Positions 12,652 through 26,300 of a DNA stretch of 64,000 nt are shown here, one piece after another. A model generated the notes under the pieces. The model did not search any database and had not been told where the DNA came from. It worked only from the letters and a program-made list of their open reading frames with translations. The stretch comes from Nymphaea colorata. Lineage: Eukaryota; Streptophyta; Magnoliopsida; Nymphaeales; Nymphaeaceae. The stretch is taken from contig NC_045138.2 in NCBI RefSeq assembly GCF_008831285.2, forward strand, positions 36,881,115-36,945,114. Reading direction: 5' to 3'. Made by a program: the position numbers and the translations under genes. Numbering within the stretch: the stretch's first letter is position 1; the number at the start of each line of letters is the position of its first letter.

Positions 12652-14538
12652 CGGACTCTCTGTGAGAGCCAGGAGGAGTGAGCGAGTTGAGGATCGACGG
12701 TCATGGACAACGCGTTGGCGCGCCGGATCCCGCACGTTGTTGTTCGCGCAAAAACAGCCTCGGCAAAATTCATGCCACGTAATAAATTTGAATTAAAAAA
12801 AAGGTAAACTAACAATTTCAAGTGTGGATATTAGGATATTAAATGTGGCCGAAGATTCTTAATTTGATGAATAATATATAATCTTTTACCACACCATATT
12901 CGCATCAAATCTACAGATCTTAAATATGAAGTAATCAAGACTCCCCTCATTTCCCCTTATTATAAAAAACTAGATGATCAAACTCATGCTATGTTTCTCG
13001 TCGAACTACAGATATGAATTTTTACAATTTAATGCATATTTCATATCATTTGATGCACATCTCCTATCTACACTTCTGAAATCTACCACTTGATTCAACA
13101 GCGGATTTCACCAAATGCATGTTTTGAGATTAGATTCAGATTTTGCATCCAAGACGAAGAGTAACATTTTCATGTCATTTAGTTGAATTTTTTAACAATT
13201 TCTTTTAGAAATAGAGTTAAGGGGGTGCTTGGATGACTACTTAAACTGGGTTTCAGACCCTAGTTTGAGTTCGAATTTTGGTCTTAAAAAAATAATGATA
13301 ATAAGTTATATGCATTAAAGTGAGTTCTGAATGAACATCCTATTGTAACTCGGTTGCCGGAATGTTGGAGGTAATCGGTTTCTTCAACAGCCTAAATATA
13401 TGTAATTGCATAAATTTTTGACCAAACTACGAGAGGCAAGTACCATCATAATTTGTGTTTGAGAACGAAGATGATGGGACCAAGCTTTACATAAATCAAT
13501 GAGTGAAGCTCATAAGTGTCTACTCACCTAGAGAGGCAACTAACTCTTAGACACCATCAAGTTGATGGGTTGTCAGAATTCTACAAATGAATTTTGTCTT
13601 GAATCCGGAGCATGGTGCACATCCCTTGAAAACAGTATTTGAAGGAAATAGAGATTTACATTCCCCTGATTTACCTTGCCTTGTTCGATCTCGAGGCAAC
13701 CGAGGGGCCAACACCATTGCGTCATGATCGATCGAGCAGCTTTTCTTACTGTCAGATGCAGAAGCTGCCCACATGCAAGCAGATCAGAACTTCAATGAAC
13801 TCCAACAGCATCAACACCAGTTGCAGTTGGGATTTTGAAACTTTCTTTCATGAACGTACCCATTAAATAAAGTGAAGTGCCTCTTTGATTGGCTGAGCCT
13901 ATTTCTACTCCTTCAAGCAGCAAGATCAAATCTCCAAAGTTTACTGTCGTTGTAATTTCCTTTCCTATCATTGATTCACATAGATAACACAAGTGCATCA
14001 AACTAGACAACCGTCCTTGTTCATAATATAATATTCTAGGCTGTCTAGCACTGGACAAGCCTTAACCACTAGGAGTTTCTCATATTTACTGGTCGACAGC
14101 CACCATATAAGAGAATGCAACCAAAACTTTTGTCATGATTTCATCAGTATGACCATTGCTGTAGAACTTGTCCCAATACTCTCATGGTTGGAGCTATGCC
14201 ATGAACAGCCTGTGCCAGTTCATCAATCAAGGATAGCGGCGGAGTCAGAAAATTTTCTAGTTAAGAGGCAATGTTATTTTAAATTTCAAATCTTATGGGT
14301 GCACTCATATGTAAGAAAGTAAAAAATAATGAAATTTCTATGTATAAATTGCCCACAGCAGCTACAATGTGGCTCCACCACGGCTCTGGGGCTGTCAGTG
14401 GGACAGGTATCTTCGTGCTCGGTCTTGAAAATGAATCTCGAACACAATTTTTACAAGTTAAAAGTGATCAGCAATGTTGATTTCGCTGTCCCCTGGTTCA
14501 AACTTTTTTTGTAGGTCAACAAATAGATGAATCTATGA

Positions 14539-14727
14539 ATGGGCATGGAATTGAGCTTTCAAGGTACTGTTTCAAGAGCATTGGAAACCTTCTTCAGTAC
14601 AGGTGCAGCTACATCGTGGAAGCATCCAAAGAAAACCGATCAGTTCGGCGCATTATTGGAGAAAGCGAATATAAGCGAGATCTTCAAACCGAAATTATTA
14701 GCATTATTGATGCAGTCACGGTTATGA
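14539..14727 (+). pseudogene. Possible protein-coding fragment of unknown family
   Basis: A 62-codon open frame encodes a balanced-composition peptide with segments such as FQGTVSRALETFFSTGAATS and KANISEIFKPKLLALLMQSR, which read like folded helical protein rather than low-complexity chance sequence. Stops lie just upstream in the same frame, and no splice-connected partner exons were found. It could be a degraded exon of a lost gene. I do not recognise the family. Confidence 0.2.
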
Positions 14728-15597
14728 AAAAAAATGTTTCACTTGGAAACCAACAAAATGCATATGCTTGTCCAATATATTGTTCTAGTGCTAGACATTT
14801 GTTTACGAATCGAATACAGTAATAATGTTTTAACAAGTTCTTCCAATCTTCTAACTCGGACAAAGAATGCTGACTTATTAGCACATTAGAAATGTTTGAA
14901 GATGCTCCGGCCAAGGCAAACATCCATTATCACTTTGAATTTTCATTGGTAACGGTAAGTCTAGTCACATCATCAATGAGGCTGTCTAAATCTCGGTAAT
15001 GAAAACTTCAAGCATATGTGCCTTTACATATTTAAGACTTCATTTAAAGAAAAAAATCACAAACTCATGTAACTCTTAATCATTACAATTAATTTTCAAA
15101 ATTTTCAGTGAAACTTTTGATGGGGTGGTTTGGGCAGTGGCCTGCACCAGCCTCCATGTATGTCTGCTACTGGGCCCTGCCCTAGTGGTTTCCTCTTGAT
15201 CATCATTATATACAAGTGCTCGCCCTTATAACCTGTACCTACTCCCACTTCTAGTTGCTATTATTTCTTTATTTGATTTTGTTTCATTTAGGTCAATCGA
15301 ACCCTATGAGTAGGACATAAGCTTTTAACAAAGCTGTAACGAAATCGTACAAATATAAGACTTTCAAGAGTTTAAAATATTAATCAACAAGCTACATTAT
15401 TCCAAAAGTTCACCACATGCATGATCTTATCCCATACAATGGAAAGATTATTTTTTTCCAACGCGTATGGTTTCGCAAAGGTAATCTTGACGGCATCTAT
15501 GAGTTTGCTTAACTAATACACCTTTTTGACGACGACTGATGCATTGATTTTCTTAATATATATATATATATATATATATCGGCGATCTTCAGTTCTG

Positions 15598-15866
15598 TCT
15601 AATCATGGCCACTTGAGGCACTGAGTCAGATGAGTGTGATTAATTAAATACACTAGTTGATGGAATGCATCAAACAATAGAGGCCAGAGGATTTCTCTAT
15701 TCAAACTTGGATGAAGAATTTTTAGCCATCCGAATCTCCATCTAATCACGGCCATTCGATGCAATGCACCAGGTGGACGCCGTTAAACACTTGCTTGTTG
15801 CAATGTATTTATCAGCGTGTTGTAAGAGGTTGGAGGATTTTCCCGTTTCAACTTAGACAAAGAAAG
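15598..15866. repeat. Degenerate direct duplication of about 120-130 bp
   Basis: The blocks 15598-15718 and 15740-15866 both run from TCTAATCA(T/C)GGCCA, through a GAGG(A/T)TTT(T/C) segment, to a TCAAACTT/TCAACTTAGA end followed by GAAGAA/GAAAGA. Similarity is clear by eye but diverged. Confidence 0.5.
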
Positions 15867-18076
15867 CCATGAACTGCATATACATGTGGTTTGTAACATT
15901 TATTAAACGGCATGATTCTTGTTTGTTGGTGGGGTCCAAGGAGATTGGTGGATGGTTAGGTCGCATATTGAAAGTATTATAATTAATAGTCAATGGGGTT
16001 GGAATCCCACGCGAGCTGTCCTGCCCTCCTCCTTCTTACCCGTCAAGGAAGAATACAGGGTTTGTCAGTCGTCATGTGGCAAGAGCCAAGAGGTATTATT
16101 TCTCATTGCCCAACAAAAAACCAACATGCTGAAAACGAATATTGATAATAATGACGGTACAAAACTCATATAAGTTAACCTCATAGCCTAATCAACTCCC
16201 ACATGCAACCAACAAAATAAATTGCGTTTGGCTACTTGTTAGACATGTCTTACTCGTTACATATCTGACAAACTAATGCTTTTGGCACCATCTGGATCTT
16301 GAGATCATAATTTTCATTCTGCCCTATGACCCGAACTTCAATGATTTCTTGATATTTCTTAAAGTAAAGGAAAAAAAAAAAAAATCTTTGCCACTAGAAG
16401 CATAGCGCTCTTCACACGCACACACACGACTGATTATGGGTCGTTCATGATCTTTCGTAAAAGTAAGGGGAAAAAAGGATATTTTTCACTAACAATATGG
16501 TGATTGTTTGGCAACAAGGACATTTTTTGAGTATCACATGCTAAAAGTCAGATTGTGACAAATTCATTCAATACTAAAATTAATTACTAGAGTTCAATTC
16601 TATCTTATATTTCCACCGCAAATGGTTCAGTTCAACCCCATTCTATAACAACGCCGATGAATCGAAGATCAGCGATCAAACTAACTAAAAGAAAGAAATG
16701 TTCATAAGCGAATCGGTCAATTCAACAACCCCGTTTCTGCAACGCTAGCTGGATCAAAGATCATCGATCATTCAACAAACTAAAACAGATCATCTTCCAG
16801 ACGGAAACTTCAAAGAAGTGATTCAGACCTCCAAAAAAAAAAGGGGCAAAACGAAAAGGAAAAGTAAAACTAAAGAAAGAGAAAAACCGGGAAGAAGCGT
16901 AGGCACCATGAGGATGAAAACGGCAAGAAAGAACCAACTACACCCAACAACTACTGGGCTGCTCCGCAACTCCTTGTCCATGTGGGCCAAGTTTACAGCG
17001 CTGCACGTCCAACGCCCCCCACCCCATCGCCTTAACCAATAATGCACCCCGATCGGATCGGATTCCTCCCCACTACGGGTCTGGATCGGACACCTGAACC
17101 GATCTTAATCACCTCCAATGGTATCGAATCTAATTTCCTCTGCATCCCCACACCATGACATGAGTTGGAGCCACCGTTGGCCTATCGGGTCCGGGCAGTT
17201 CCTCTAAGCGATCCGGGGTCGGGTCGGGCCGCGGTTTTCGCCGACGTGACCAAAGCGAGGCGTCCGGCCACGCTCGTGTAACCGTGGAAAGCAGTCTCAT
17301 GGCAGGACCGTAATATTCTCAATCGCCCGTACCCTCGGGGGGAGAATCATAGAGCGCTTTCAGTCTGGCGGCCACTGTTCCGACGATGGATGGCTACACC
17401 TCAGAAAAGCTCGGGGCCGTCGTGGGGCCCACGCTCAAGTATCGGTAATAAACTTTTGTGCCGCTTTAAAAACAAGGCTTCTATCATCCACCGCCACGTT
17501 TCTTTTTCTTTTGAAAAAAAAACAACAACCCCAGACAAAGTTGTTCACTAACTTTCAACATTTAATAGGGAATATATTTGACTAAAATAAATGGCGGAGT
17601 CATATTCATTACTCGCGGACCTCTCACATATACGTAGCTAAGATGCTACTTTTTTGGCTTTTCTTAATTTGAAAAATTGCATGTCATATTAGAAATGTCA
17701 AGCGAAACGAAAGAAAGCCTATTGTTTTTTATTAGAATATTTTATGTCCATTGAGCTCAAAATTTAAAAACTGAGTGGCAGCGAGCGTGACGGAGACGGC
17801 GAGTGGGCCAAACCCAACACGTGAACGATGAGGTTGGCTTGAAACAAGGAACGAAATGGGCGTCTTGTACAGATGGCAAAGGGAAGGGGCAAAGCCTTAA
17901 TTTTAGGGTGTCTTCGTTTGTCACTGTTAGAACAGGGGCCCAAGTGGTGTGGGTCTGAGCGACGCTGATTCCGCGTTCGCATGCCGAGAGAGAGAGGGAG
18001 GGATTCCTTGCGCTCGCCTTTTCAAAAGCGAGTCGGCCCGAAATTCCCTTCGCTCTCTCCTTTTTCCCACTCACGC

Positions 18077-18084
18077 TATTTAAA
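18077..18084 (+). promoter_or_regulatory. Candidate TATA box of SCAB1
   Basis: TATTTAAA is followed about 10 bases later by a pyrimidine-rich CTCTCTCC stretch typical of plant transcription start regions. Expected start is near 18110. No transcript evidence. Confidence 0.5.
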
Positions 18085-18131
18085 ACTCCCTTCTCTCTCC
18101 GCTCTCTCTACTCTCTGTGTTTTCATTTTTC

Positions 18132-18191
18132 ATGGTCTTTGGTCGCGATAACGACGAACGGATAGAAGACGCTGGCCTTTTTCCGGGATAA
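18132..18191 (+). CDS. Upstream ORF in the SCAB1 leader (19 aa)
   Basis: ATG at 18132 opens a 19-codon frame (MVFGRDNDERIEDAGLFPG) ending TAA at 18189-18191. It lies after the candidate TATA box and before a likely leader donor. A second tiny frame, MKP then stop, follows at 18192-18203. Such uORFs usually lower translation of the main frame. Whether they are in the mature transcript depends on the true transcription start. Confidence 0.35.
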   Translation: MVFGRDNDERIEDAGLFPG

Positions 18192-18221
18192 ATGAAGCCC
18201 TAGGGACCGGAAACGTCGCCG

Positions 18222-19030
18222 GTAAATTCTTGTACGTCGCGGGATTCTTCCTTGTGTTCTTGGACTTGGCTTATTGGAATTGGTCTTTGGTTTCTGCTAT
18301 GGCGTTTGCTAGGGTTTCTTCCTCGGGATTGCGTGGCTCCGATTGTTGTTTTCGTTTTGTTGTTGGTCTTTTCTGATGCTGTCGTTTTTCCAAGGTCCGA
18401 GACTCGGTTGGCTGGTAGTCTCCTTTGTTTGGGTCGGGCGTCTGATTCCTGGACGCTATTTGTGCCTCCGGGAGTTGATGTTAGTGGAGAGGGGGGGGGC
18501 TGTGAAATGCTGCTTTTGGTTCCGGATTTCGTACGAGCTTTTTTGGTTGGTTTGTTTCGCCGGTGGTGGACAATGTTTATAGTCCAAGAAGCTTTTGTCT
18601 ACTTTATTAGGGATGTGTTGTCTGAGTGTATGGTTGGTGTTTTTTGGGAGGAGGCTTTTGCAGTTTAGGTGCTTAGTTTAAGCGTGGCATCTATGCTGTT
18701 GAATACTTGTTCGATAACCGATAGGTCTCTTATTAAAGGCCCGCTCCCTATGGTGTCAGGTTTAATAGTCGAGCGTTGAAGAATTTATAGAGTCTAACGC
18801 CTTTCGGATGTTGATGCTTCTTGGAAACAAACGAGTGGTGAGAACTCCCAGCAGTACTTGGGTTATTTAGAAAAGCCTTAGGGATGTTTGTGTTTCAAGA
18901 TCAACCCAGCATATTCTGATTTTTTTATTTGGCATGTTGGTTATTTAGAGAATTAAAACTTTTGGATAGACGATATGAGCATGTTTGGAATATGATTTGC
19001 TTATTTTCCTTCTTATTTTGGTTGATTTAG
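18222..19030 (+). other. Probable leader intron of SCAB1
   Basis: GTAAAT donor at 18222 and a TTGATTTAG acceptor ending at 19030, 23 bases before the start codon. A T-rich 809-bp interval fits a 5' UTR intron. The 138-codon open frame inside it (18252-18668) has no family resemblance and is treated as chance. Confidence 0.45.
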
Positions 19031-19053
19031 GAGAGACTGACAGTTGGTCGACA

Positions 19054-22000
19054 ATGAGGGTAAACGGGGTGGAGGAGCCTATGCAAAGGGAGTCGGTTCA
19101 GACGGTATCTGCTGATGTGAATTTCGCTACCAGTAGATTCCCAAATTACAGAATTAGTGCAAATGACCGCATTGTGGATCCAAAAGAAAGCCCTGACTTA
19201 CCATCTATGAAGGATATTGTTGCTCGGGAGACTGCCCAGCTGCTAGAGCAGCAAAAAAGATTGTCAGTGAAAGATCTTGCAAGCAAGTTCGAGAAGGGTC
19301 TTGCTGCGGCTGCCAAGTTGTCTGCTGAGGTTTGTTTCTTCTCCTGTTTGTGGAAGAACTTGTCGGGTTTTTAGATTCTTCGTTGTTCCTGGTCGCCTTA
19401 CTTTCTGACCGTACATTTAATTTGCCAAGTCTTGTTGGGGATATCTCCCTGGAACTTTCGAATTGTACGTCAAGTGCCCATGACTTAGAAGGTTGGACTT
19501 AAAAATGACAAGAAACCCAAGAGATTTGAATTTATTGGTCTAAATAATTTATTTATGGTCGGAACTTATGGATAATTACATTACGTTGCTGCTTGCAAGG
19601 ATAAACGTCGGAATATGCAACTACGTGTTGAAACTTGAATGGGCAAGTGATAATATCCTTTCTATTGGAATCAGAATCCGAAGTTTCTGTGTCTGCTCCA
19701 TTTTCTAAATGTCGTGAATGCTGTTCTTTTTTCATTTGTCAAAAACCTAAAGCCTACTCAGCGCATCACACGTTTCAGTTACTGGGAAAGAGGCAGACTG
19801 TAGGCGGTACTTAACCTTGTCCATTTTTCATGTTCCGTTGCAGAATACTGAAACGTAGAGTTCAAATTGACACGACATGCATGCTTGTCATCAGAATTTT
19901 GTTGCATGACTAAAGTTGATTCTACAATACTAGATTTGTTTTGTGCATTTTTTGTTGATTACCTATACATGAAAAAAAAAAACTTGTTCTTGAACTCTTT
20001 CCAGGCAAAGTTTCGAGAGGCAGCCTCATTAGATAGACAGGTCCTTTTGAAGAAATTGCGAGATGTTTTGGAATCACTAAGAGGTCGGGTGGCAGGTCGA
20101 AATAAGGATGATGTGGAGGAGGCCATTTCCATGGTTAGTTGTTTATTGGTTTATGCGTTTGTTTGATATCAACATGAAGGATGTTATATGTATATTGCTT
20201 TCTAATTATTTAGTTTAAGTATTAGAGCACCTTTGGAAAAATTTACAGAAAGTTTGAACATTGCCAAGTTTTTACCCAGAGAAGGCCTCAACATACACAA
20301 ATATATCATGAATTCATGATACTGCATTAGAGCTTGTAGACAGAAAACGATGCTAAAGTAGGATAAGCCGATAAGGAGCTTACTGTGATTGTAGAACGTT
20401 GCTTTGGCATATTAGTTAGATGTGGTCCCGTTGATTTTCAACAAGTTAAGAGCATCTGGGAGACTTGCTCATGGTCTTGGGGTAGACACTAGTTAAGAAA
20501 ATATACCTCATGGCAAGGTTGCCCACTTTTACAAAATTATGGCAAGAACCCTATTTTATGAAATGTTCTGTCAGTCTACATTCAAAGTTAATTATTACAG
20601 GAAGGAACTCTCATGATTTAGGTTCTTGTTTCCGTTCATATAGAAGACTCTTCTAAACATGCCTTTGGTCAACCTGCAAGAAATTGAGTTTGTTCCAATT
20701 TTGACTTCCAGCTCTTTTTAAATTAGAAAGCAAGCTTGAATATGCTAATGGTTAGTCTACGGAATCCTGATGAGCCTCAGCCTTCCCACTTAGACTTAGT
20801 AGCATGACCTGCTGAAGAAAATGAAAATTGAGAGATAGAGGATGCAAAGTTAAGTTTGGTATTTGAATAATTTAATGTATTGCATAACAATTAGACAGGA
20901 TATGTGATTCTTAACATGGCTATTCATCCAGGGTTTTATGTGACTGATAGGTAAAGTAAGGGCTAGTAAATCCTTATGCATGGAAAAAATGGAAGAACCA
21001 ATGTATATATTTTTTCAATGTTGCTCCTGTTTGGCGCTTCTTTTGTTGCTATTATTTATCAATTATCATTCTCCAATGTCGGAAAGGTGAACTAAGTGAG
21101 GTCCACCTTTCATATAGCACCTCTGGTTGACCATTTGAATTTTCTGTCCTGTACTTACGCTTTCAGGTTTCATTTAAACATACGTATTTTTGCATTTTAG
21201 TCCTCATGACAAAGATAGAGCCCTGCTTGTGGTTAGCTATGCCAATTACCTTACGAGTTTTGTCCCACCAAGGAACAGAAATGCTAGTTCTCGTATAGAG
21301 GTTGATTTCATTTTGTTGAACTTTTTTTCTTAAAAGATAATTTACATTACATATGTCTCATGCTAAGATGTATCCAATTCATGTAGGTGGAGGCATTAGC
21401 TGTTCAGTTGACCCAGAGAGAAGGAGAATTACTTCAGGAAAAATCTGAAGTAAAAATGCTTGCTAGTTTTCTTAAGCAGGTAAATTACAAAGATCCATTG
21501 ACCCAATGTTCTTGTTAATCTTCTGCACGTAACCAGACTCATTGTATGGACAACGTTTGGAACAGCTTGTTTACTCCATTATATCCTGCATCAATAATAT
21601 GTTCTGTGAACATAATCCAAGATTCTGTTAATGGTAAAAATGAACTTTTTGGCATTTCAATCATGATTGTTGGTGGAATCTGGGAAATGGTTATATTGTA
21701 AAAGCTAGTATTTTATTGTAGACAGAGAAATATCTTTTGATTTGAAGAATGTGCCTGAATTTGTAATGCTTCTAAAGTACACATAATGACTGAGGGTTGT
21801 CTCTCTGTTGAAAGGTTCCTTATGTTCAATTGTCTGAAGAGAAAAATTGCGCTAATCTTCCTGTTTAATTTATTGTCAGAATCCTTTTGACAAGGAGCAT
21901 TTCTTTATTTTTTTTTTCTGTGCATTTGTACAATTTGTAATGGAAAAAATTATGTAAATGATGTGTGTGGCGTTTTCAGTGTGTCAATATGATAATTGTA

Positions 22001-23298
22001 CACAGGGATTTCTTTGTAGTTCTGACTACCTTTAATGGAGGTAGCCATTTCTATTGTGCCTTTTATGTAAAAGTGTCATTGTAATTTATGCCTGCATTTG
22101 CTTCTGGTGGTTCTTGATTTGTCCTTTCCCTTGTTCAGGCTTCAGAGGATGCAAAAAAGATGGTTGAAGAGGCAAGAGCAGTTGCTCAGGCAGAAATTGA
22201 AAGCGCTAGAGAGGCAGTGCATCGCATTGAACAAGCATTTTCGGAACAGGAAAAGGTGTTACAAGCTTCTGAAAAGCAGGTTAGTCTGCAGCTGTCCATT
22301 TATTGGGAGTTACACACACACCTTGGAGTTTCCTTTTGTTTCTTTACTTTCTATATTTTATCTGCTATGTGGACCAATCTTTACAATTCCCTTTTAAGGG
22401 CCTAGAACTTCAAGAAATCAAAAAGTCAAAATGGTACTTCATCAAATGGCATGATCTTATCCTACAGTATAAGAAGATTATGAGCTAGAGAATGCAAATC
22501 CTTCTAATGTAAAGAACATAGTACAGAAGCATGGATGTCACCAGCTGTACACTGATGTCATCTGGGGGAAGTTCAAAGATTATGTTGGATACCGAAAATT
22601 GTGGACTTGATTCATATCACATCATACATGTCTGAGATGCTTATGTTCTCAAATTGATGCCATTGTCATACTGTTTTAATGTTTATAATTGCAGGATCTG
22701 AATGAGTTGATGAAGGAGGTTCAAGAGGCAAGGAGAATAAAAATGTTGCATCAGCCAAGTAAGGTATGGTGCATATTACTGGGTATTGTTGGTTACTTGG
22801 TTAATATTGCTGTACTAATTTTTCTCACTCACCTGTATCAAAAGTCTGTTAATTTTATTTGAAAATGGAAGGTATGTTATTGTTATATATGTAAAGACTA
22901 AAGAGATGTATATCCCAGATGTCTTAGGTCAGGGATTAAAAACTAGACTTACCTGTAATAAATTATTGATGCATTATTTGTGCAATCTGACCTTATAAAT
23001 ATAATCTTAAGAGTGGTTAGATAGGAAGCACATGTTAAATAATCATTTTTTTGGGTTTTAAATGACTTGCTGTAATTATAAATAAATTAACGTCTCCTAC
23101 AACACTAAAATTCTGGCAGTAGAAAGGTTAATATCTTAGATGTAAACAAGCTGAACTTACAACATTTTATATTGGAGTAAATCATAGACATATAAGCATG
23201 TTGATTTTTTGTTTAAAATATTTTTTAAACATGAATTTATGTGGTCTGGCTTTTTTCCTCGACCCTAAGTCGTTTGGGATATAGACATTCCTCCCTCC

Positions 23299-23362
<64 letters not shown>

Positions 23363-26300
23363 ACAAAGAAATGCGTGTGCACGCACATGTGCACACATAT
23401 TACAGAATTGTTCTTTAGAGAGACTGGGATTGGCTTAAATGGGCTAAGTGTAGTTATATGCTGAGCGGTCCCACATTTAGCTCTTTGTTTCACTGATGGT
23501 TTGCCAGTACCTATTGCAACTTTCATGGGTTGCCTTCTCTTTCATTTTTGTTCACTCTATTCATTTCATGCAAGTTCATGCATGTCATATATATATTTTT
23601 TAATGTTTTTTGCTGCTTTTACTCATTACTGTGAGTATTGGTTCTGAAGGAGACTGGGGCTTCCTGGAAATGTATTTTACTAGAAAACTTGTTTTCACTC
23701 ATTAATGTAGACTGGGGCTTCCTGGAAATGTATTTACTAGAAAACTTGCTTTATTTGAGATATGACCGCTCACCAACATTATTCCATGACCGGTTAGGTA
23801 ATGGATATGGAACATGAGCTCCAGGCCTTGCGGATTCAACTAGCAGAAAAGTCGTTGTACTCCTTGCAACTACTCAAAGAGGTTGGCTACCCTTTCGCTC
23901 TTTGTTATACAAAGTAGTTTTGGTATGTCTCATGCAATGTATGTTTGGCTTAAATGTTGCCTACAGTGAACTAAGGGCCTAGTGGAAATTAAGGTGTGAA
24001 CTTTATAAGTAGTCATGGAGTCGTTAAAGTCAGAAGTTTGGAATTATAGCTGATGAAGAAGACTATTAACCCTGTCTATGGTGATGGTTTTTAGGTAAAG
24101 AAAGGCAATAAAAAAACTCTTTTGTCCTATATATTTTTCAATATAGAAGCTTGTCCTTCATTTTATTTATTTATTTTTGCAATGAAGATTTTTTGGCTGT
24201 GAGTAAGCATTTGTATGATTGTTGGTATTGGCCGTTATGAGCATGCCTCCAAAGGCATTCTGGCAGATATTTTGGTTTGTCTTACCTTTTCATTTCTTTG
24301 TTGTGTATAAAGTCAACCTCTGTCAGCAATAGTCTGATTATTTCTTCTTCATTTTTTATTTTTTCTTTTTGCTATGCAGTGCATGCTGCCCTATAGTATG
24401 AACATTGATTTTATACCTTTGAGTGATCTTTATTTCTTGCGGTTTTCTTGAGGCTAATTCAAATTTTTGTTCTTCACAGCGTAAGGAATCCTTTTGAAAA
24501 TTTGCAGGTTTCAGGCAGGGTTGTTAAATTATTTTTATATTTATTTTTTTGCTTGTTTTGGTTAATTTTACTCATGTCGTCATTATCATTCCCAGATACT
24601 GAACAGTAAATTGTGATCTTAATCAGATAGCAAGTTTCAGATGGACATTGTTTTGTTTCACCTCATATCCAATTATAGTAAGACACGTATTTTGATTTAT
24701 TACTTCTTTTTTTCTGTGACTTGTTCTGCAGTTATCAGTCAGTAAAAAACTTGGGGAGAAGAAACCTCAGTTGTTTGAGTTAGATGGCCCTGAATCTTTA
24801 GGTTCATGTTTGCGGATTGTCGGTTGCGTGGATGATGCTCCTGATCTCTCAGAACATGATATTCAGTGGTATCGGGTTTCACCTGAAGATGGAAAAAAGG
24901 AAATGATCTCAGGTGAGTAATTTTATTCTTTCATATGCTTGAAGATAATGTGGCATTTTTACAAAGAATTTGAGGAAACTGGTATCCCTGGTTGTCCTCC
25001 CAATTTTTATCATGATAACAAATGCAAAATAAAAATTTAAGATTGCCATGTCATTAAAGCTATGAATTGGAACAAAGTAACTGGGAAATATATTAAAGTA
25101 GTTTGAAAATATGGAGAATGCTAAATATGTTCTTGGCTATTTTCTGTTTTTCTGCATTTGAGTAGTTCTGCGACCTTGTTTACATTGCTACAGAAAGTTT
25201 ATCCTCCATGCCTGTCCATTCCTTGTTTATTTCCATTATTTTTAACTTTTCAAAGCATTGAGATATTCTGATATTTACCAATGAAGCTTTACCTGTGAAC
25301 CTTTAATATCACAATATCTTGCTTTGTAGGGGTATATAAAGTACCGTAGCCAGTTCATTTCTTAACTCAAACTCGACTCTTACCCGAGCAAGTTCGAGTC
25401 GAGCCCAAGTTGGCTAGACTCGTTCAACATCCTTAACCGTTGCTTCTGAAATATGCTCTTGAGACAGTCACTGGTTACGACTTTAGCATGACTTGTTATT
25501 TGTGGCTCCTCAATGTGTTTTTTCTTATTTTTTGTGGATTTGGTGAATTTCTGTCAAAAGGTATATGGAAAACCATTGCTTGTGAAATATGCTGTTGTGA
25601 CAATTACTAATTTTGACTTCAGCATGATTGTTATTTGTAGTCCCTTGTGTCTTTTCTTATTTGTCATGAATATGGTGAATGTCTCTTAAAGAAAGTTGTT
25701 CTGTAAATCTCCCAGCATAATCAGTTTTGTAAATCTCCCAGCGTAATCAGTTTTAAGATTTCTTCAGATATATTTGTTTGTCATGTTGCCTAACAAGATT
25801 AACAATGCACAAGCATGAAGCATGGAAGTGAAAATGGTTGATATTTTAAAGTCAGATCACGTTTCCCATTGATAATGGAAATTATGCATTTTTTAATTCG
25901 TTTTGCTATTTGACACTCATTTGTTGATATAGATTTCAATTTTGTTTATATCTCGCTTCTAATGCAGGTGCCAGCAAGTCCATTTATGCTCCAGAGCCTT
26001 TTGATGTTGGCCGACAGTTGCAGGCGGAAATTGTTTTGCCAGGGCAAACGGTTGCAGTGACAACTATTGGCCCTATAGATCCTGGTTCGTGTTCAAGCTC
26101 CTGTAATGCTGTGACTGATAACATGTTCTTGTGGTTTCAATTCTGAAACCATAATCCATTTCTTTTGCAAACCACAGTTTTCATAGAACATTGTATTGGA
26201 AAACAGTGTTTGGCTGCTTAATGCAGTGTTTTCAACTCTGGACCCTAGCGCTGGTTTTTTGTGAAAGCCATGCAATTATCCACCATGAAGACCCAAGAAA

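Larger units (their letters stand above)
12652..18076. other. Intergenic region, no intact gene
   Basis: Upstream side of glycosyltransferase copy B and of SCAB1. Mostly AT-rich with short unassigned open frames (for example minus 13792-14058 and 13547-13774). It includes a possible gene fragment at 14539-14727, an (AT)12 tract at about 15556-15579, a degenerate duplicated block near 15.6-15.9 kb and a CA-rich stretch near 16420. From about 17.0 kb the GC content rises, with several GATCGGATCGG-like words, consistent with the SCAB1 promoter side. Confidence 0.5.

Noticed and set aside
15540-15880. Possible transposon around the degenerate 15.6 kb duplication
   Set aside because: No terminal inverted repeats or target duplication could be found at its borders.
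18252-18668. 138-codon open frame upstream of SCAB1
   Set aside because: It lies in the probable leader intron, has an odd Trp/Phe/Val-rich composition, overlaps another open frame and matches no family.
23182-23526. Open frames across the (CT)n(AT)n tract
   Set aside because: The translation is only dinucleotide-repeat peptide (YIYIYI, RERERE) within a SCAB1 intron. The same applies at 38546-38857 and 57846-58111.
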